From Devosia sp. (lineage in GTDB: Bacteria; Pseudomonadota; Alphaproteobacteria; Rhizobiales; Devosiaceae), in the NCBI GenBank assembly GCA_016713105.1, contig JADJPS010000018.1, positions 62,001 to 126,000 of the forward strand: DNA of 64,000 bases, in the 5' to 3' direction. Shown here piece after piece: positions 60,864 through 64,000 of the stretch (within the stretch, counting starts at the first letter, position 1; each line of letters starts with the position of its first letter). The position numbers and the translations under genes were made by a program. The notes below the pieces were generated by a model, which searched no databases, was not told the DNA's origin, and was given only the letters and a program-made list of their open reading frames with translations.

Positions 60864-61730
60864 ATGCAGCGGATTCTGCTTGCCACGGACTTCTCCGAAC
60901 GCTCCGACCGGGCCCTGCGCCGGGCCGCCATGCTGGCGCGCAGCAGCGGCGCTCGCCTCGATCTCGTCCACGTCGTCGACGACGACCGGCCGCGCCACAT
61001 CGTCGAGCACGAGGCCGCCGACGCGCGCTCGCTGCTGGCCGAACTCGCGCAGTCGCTGGAAAGCGTCGAGCAGGTATCGTGCACGGTGCAGGTCCTGCTC
61101 GCCGATGCCTTCGCCGGGATTGCGCAGGCGGTCACCGACCTTGCTCCCGACCTGCTGGTGATCGGCCCGCATCGCCGCCAGATCCTGCGGGGTGCCTTTG
61201 TCGGGACCACGGCCGAACGCACCATCCGGGCGGTCGACTGCCCGGTGGTGATGGTGAACGGTCCGCCGGTGGGCCCGTATCGCAACGTGCTGCTGACTAC
61301 CGACCTGTCGGAAACCTCCCGCACTGCCCTGCAGCGTTTCGGCCGGCTGGGGATCGACGCCGAGGGCCCGCTGCACATCCTCAGCGTCTACAGCGCGCCC
61401 GCGCTACGGCTTGCGATGGCCGGTACGCTGGACCCGGAAGACCAGGACGCCTATCTGAGCGACCTCGGCGCCCAGGCGGACCGCTACCTGGGCGCGTTCC
61501 TGGCCAGCCTGGACGACGGGCACCCGGTGCGGGTGGTGCGCCGCGAAGAGACCACGACGGCCCACGAAGTCCTGAAGGCGGCCCGCGACCTGGGCTCGAA
61601 CCTGATCGTGGTGTCCACGCAGGGCAAGGGGGCCGTGGCGCGCATGCTCCTCGGCAGCGTCGCCGAGCAGGTGCTGCAGCTGTCCGGCATCGATGTCCTC
61701 GCCATCCCGCCACCGCGCGTCGACCCGTGA
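60864..61730 (+). CDS. Universal stress protein with two USP domains
   Basis: A 288-residue cytoplasmic protein. Each USP domain starts with the usual beta strand (RILLATDFSERSDRAL at residue 3; NVLLTTDLSETSRTAL near 143). The ATP-binding glycine loop is present in the second domain as TQGKGAVARMLLGS and partly in the first as GPHRRQILRGAFVG. GGGAGG precedes the ATG. With an FNR-type box about 55 bases upstream, induction at low oxygen is likely. The exact client or role is unknown. Confidence 0.92.
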   Translation: MQRILLATDFSERSDRALRRAAMLARSSGARLDLVHVVDDDRPRHIVEHEAADARSLLAELAQSLESVEQVSCTVQVLLADAFAGIAQAVTDLAPDLLVIGPHRRQILRGAFVGTTAERTIRAVDCPVVMVNGPPVGPYRNVLLTTDLSETSRTALQRFGRLGIDAEGPLHILSVYSAPALRLAMAGTLDPEDQDAYLSDLGAQADRYLGAFLASLDDGHPVRVVRREETTTAHEVLKAARDLGSNLIVVSTQGKGAVARMLLGSVAEQVLQLSGIDVLAIPPPRVDP

Positions 61731-61757
61731 GCCGCGGCGACAGCGGACACACCAGGA

Positions 61758-61794
61758 GCCGGACTGCGGTCCGGCCCAAGGACAGAACGTTCTG
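61758..61794 (+). promoter_or_regulatory. Hairpin and palindrome between the two stress-protein genes
   Basis: GCCGGAC-tgcg-GTCCGGC (61758-61775) forms a seven-base stem. A perfect 12-base palindrome CAGAACGTTCTG follows at 61783-61794, 36 bases before the second gene. Either may bind a regulator or attenuate read-through. Confidence 0.4.
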
Positions 61795-61830
61795 CCTCTG
61801 CGGTCAATGAAGTCGAAAGGAAGCCTCGTG

Positions 61831-62658
61831 ATGACCAGGACCCGCATCGCCTACATGCCCATCGCCACCTATCCCGAGGCCGTCGCCGACGCCTCGGTCG
61901 CGGCGGCCGCGGATCTTGCCGTGGCGCTCGGCTGCGCACTGCAGGTCACCACCTTCGCCGTGGACATCCCGCGCGTGTCCTCGGCCCTGGGCAGCCTGCT
62001 GCTCGACGTCCCCGCCCTGGTCCGCTCCGCCGAGGACAGGAGCCGGTCGGAATGCCAGCGTCTGCACGACCTGCTGGGATCGCGGACCGGCGTGCAGTGC
62101 ACGACCCGGGAGGCGGCGCTGGGCGCCGCACTGGAGACGGCTGCCGCCGAGGCACGGTACTTCGACCTTGCGGTGCTGCCGTGGTCCGGCGAGACCGTCG
62201 CCGCGCAGGACATGACACAGGCGGTCGTCTTCGGATCCGGTCGCCCGGCCCTCCTGGTTCCGCCTGCGGCGCCCCCGGCGAGCCTCGACCATCTCGCGAT
62301 CGCCTGGGATGCCAGCCGCGTCGCCGCACGTGCGCTGGGCGATGCCCTGCCGCTGCTGGCCGAGGGCGGGCGCATCACGGTATTGACCGTCGAGGACGAG
62401 AAGCCGCTGAGCGGATCGGACCTTGCCGTTGCGCTTGCCGCCTCGCTCGCGCGCCGCGGCTACAGCGCCCGGCCGCTCGGCGTCTCGTTGGCAGGCCGGA
62501 CGATTGCCGCGGCCTTGCAGGACACCGCCCTGGCCGAGGGGGCGCAGGTGCTCGCGATGGGCGGCTTCGGCCACTCCCGCCTCCGGGACTTCATCGTCGG
62601 CGGCGCCACCAGGGGCGTGTTCGCCGAACTGCACCTGCCCGTGCTTCTGGCGCATTGA
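61831..62658 (+). CDS. Universal stress protein, second gene
   Basis: A 275-residue protein with two USP-like domains. The first, residues 1-150, has lost the clear glycine loop (FGSGRPALLVPP). The second has GGFGHSRLRDFIVGGATRG, a good ATP-loop form. I chose the ATG at 61831 after an AAGGAAG site; ATG at 61807 is possible. It lies 100 bases after the first stress-protein gene on the same strand. Such USP pairs next to ion pumps recall oxygen-response regulons. Confidence 0.88.
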   Translation: MTRTRIAYMPIATYPEAVADASVAAAADLAVALGCALQVTTFAVDIPRVSSALGSLLLDVPALVRSAEDRSRSECQRLHDLLGSRTGVQCTTREAALGAALETAAAEARYFDLAVLPWSGETVAAQDMTQAVVFGSGRPALLVPPAAPPASLDHLAIAWDASRVAARALGDALPLLAEGGRITVLTVEDEKPLSGSDLAVALAASLARRGYSARPLGVSLAGRTIAAALQDTALAEGAQVLAMGGFGHSRLRDFIVGGATRGVFAELHLPVLLAH

Positions 62659-62929
62659 GCCCCTGCCGACGCCGGCTGCCGCGGACAGGCGCCACGGGCG
62701 CCAGCCGCGCCGGCTGATCCAGTCCAGCGCATCGGCAGCGGCAGCCTTGCCGCGGACCACGGCGCCGTCGTGAGCGCATGGTCCGCCACCCACGTCCCCC
62801 GTTTGGTTCATGCCGGCGTCCCCGATTCCTGCTCAGGTCCCGCCTCAATCCGGTGCCCGCCACCGGCGGAACCCGCGCCAGGGCGCGGGGTGCAGTGGTG
62901 GGCCGATCCGGCGCTCGAGGAGGACACCA
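62659..62929. other. Spacer between stress-protein and RTX-like genes
   Basis: 271 bases without a gene I can support. A GGCGCC-acg-GGCGCC hairpin at 62688-62702 may mark the end of the stress-protein transcript. Confidence 0.35.
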
Positions 62930-64000
62930 TGGCAAATCTGCAGATCAGTGCGGGACAGACGCTCGACATCGACAATTACAGCTTCGGGACGCTGCCCAAC
63001 CAGCTGCGCGCCGAACTGGAGCCGGCAGGCCCAGGCAGTTCCCTCGTGCGCTTCACCTGGTTCACCAACCAGACCGAACCCGACACGGATACGGGTGAAG
63101 TCCTGCTCACCGACGCCATCGAGAGGCCGACGCCGCCGATCAGCTTCATGCCGCCGACCGGAACCCACTCGGAGCAGAGCCAGTACCAGATGGTCGGGTA
63201 CGGCGACTTCACCATCTACGACCCGACGACCGGCGAGGTCATCGGCACGATCGAAGACGCGCACTACGACTTCACCCTGATCGTCACCACCACCTACGAC
63301 GCGGACACCGGCACGACCAGCTGGACCTACGGCGTCTACGTTCCGGGCAATCCCTGGAGCGGCTTCTTCCTCGACGACGATACCGTGACGCTCGCGGACG
63401 GCAACGATAGCTTCATCGACCCCGACGGCCAGCTCACCCTCGATGCCGGCGACGGCGACGACACCATCTTCGCCGCGGGATCGGCGACCGTCGCCCCGGA
63501 GGACGTCGATTTCATCCAGGGTGGCGCGGGGAACGACAACATCCAGTTCCAGGGCGGCGGCCACACCATCGATGGCGGCAGCGGCAATGACGAGATCGGC
63601 GGCGGCAGTTCCAGCTCGGGCCTCGTCACCACCCTGATCGGCGGCGCGGGCGACGACATCGTCTACGGCACCAGCGAGGACGACCGCTTCATCGAGGCCG
63701 ACGCCAACGGCAACGACACCTATGTCGGCCAGACCGGCAGCGACACGATCGACTATTCCGCCATCGCGTCGGGCGGGGTGACGGTCGACCTCGGGCTCGG
63801 CTTTGCCGCGCAGGACACCGGCGCCGGCGGTGTCGACACCATCGTCGAGATCGAGAACATCGTGGGCACCGGCCAGGCCGACCAGCTCACCGGCAATGCC
63901 GCCGACAACCGGATCGACGGCGGCGGCGGCGACGATACCATCCACGCCACGGCCGGCAACGACGTGCTGGACGGCGGCGCCGGCGCGGACACGGTGGTCT
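62930..64000 (+). CDS. RTX-repeat calcium-binding protein, 3' end outside window
   Basis: 357 codons are visible from the ATG at 62930, with GAGGA seven bases upstream. The frame stays open to the window end. The first 165 residues are a beta-rich region without a signal peptide. From residue 180 on, nonapeptide-like units such as GGAGNDNIQ, GGSGNDEIG, GGAGDDIVYG and GGGGDDTIHA follow the RTX plan GGxGxDxxx that folds into Ca2+-binding parallel beta rolls. Such proteins leave the cell by type I secretion through a C-terminal signal, which would lie beyond the window. Confidence 0.88.

Noticed and set aside
60512..61378. Long minus-strand frame joining the HTH gene with 213 upstream codons
   Set aside because: The upstream part is antisense to the stress-protein gene; the ATG at 60739 gives a normal small HTH protein.

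Overview
The window is a GC-rich, gene-dense piece of a bacterial chromosome. I see no phage, insertion sequence, CRISPR array, rRNA or tRNA. Many ABC importers, TctABC/TctDE, paired SarDH/DMGDH-like flavoenzymes, Omp25/Omp31-like barrels, ATGA-type start/stop overlaps and an FNR/FixK box point to an alphaproteobacterium, most likely Hyphomicrobiales of the Devosia kind. That placement is inferred from gene content only.

Layout. (1) 1-6768, minus strand: a tightly packed sugar operon. In order of transcription it encodes a TIM-barrel isomerase, L-rhamnose mutarotase, a Cys-rich unknown, a fucose/arabinose isomerase-like protein, two SDRs, a Gfo/Idh/MocA oxidoreductase and an acetoacetate decarboxylase-family protein cut by the window edge. 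(2) 6769-7214: a gene graveyard holding the tail of a ribose-type permease. (3) 7215-13611: tripartite carboxylate transporter tctCBA, an Fe3+-type binding protein and the two-component pair tctDE. (4) 13627-25219: a peptide and D-amino-acid island with a D-amino-acid dehydrogenase-like enzyme, a GAF protein, a five-gene dipeptide-type ABC importer, an M24 peptidase, a serine beta-lactamase-fold hydrolase, a membrane dipeptidase and an SDR. (5) 25313-31977: an MFS carrier, an FGGY sugar kinase and, divergently, a ribose-type ABC importer.

(6) 31979-45382: the most distinctive locus. A nine-gene minus-strand operon encodes a glycine-betaine-type importer with a double permease, two choline-kinase-fold proteins flanking two paralogous FAD/GcvT demethylating dehydrogenases, and both ETF subunits. 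A DeoR-family regulator is divergent from it. The likely theme is uptake, phosphorylation and oxidative demethylation of an N-methylated amino alcohol or amine. I do not know a described pathway with this composition.

(7) 45491-53732: a tandem-barrel outer-membrane protein, a 1475-residue secreted vWA/DUF11 protein, an almost pure poly-G tract that looks like a sequence artefact, an alditol oxidase and a small membrane protein. (8) 54033-62658: a soluble double-PAS chemoreceptor, then a P-type ATPase, a Kef-type antiporter and an HTH protein divergent from two universal stress proteins. A perfect FNR/FixK palindrome lies between the divergent arms, which suggests a low-oxygen stress module. 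(9) 62930-64000: the start of a Ca2+-binding RTX-repeat protein that runs off the window.
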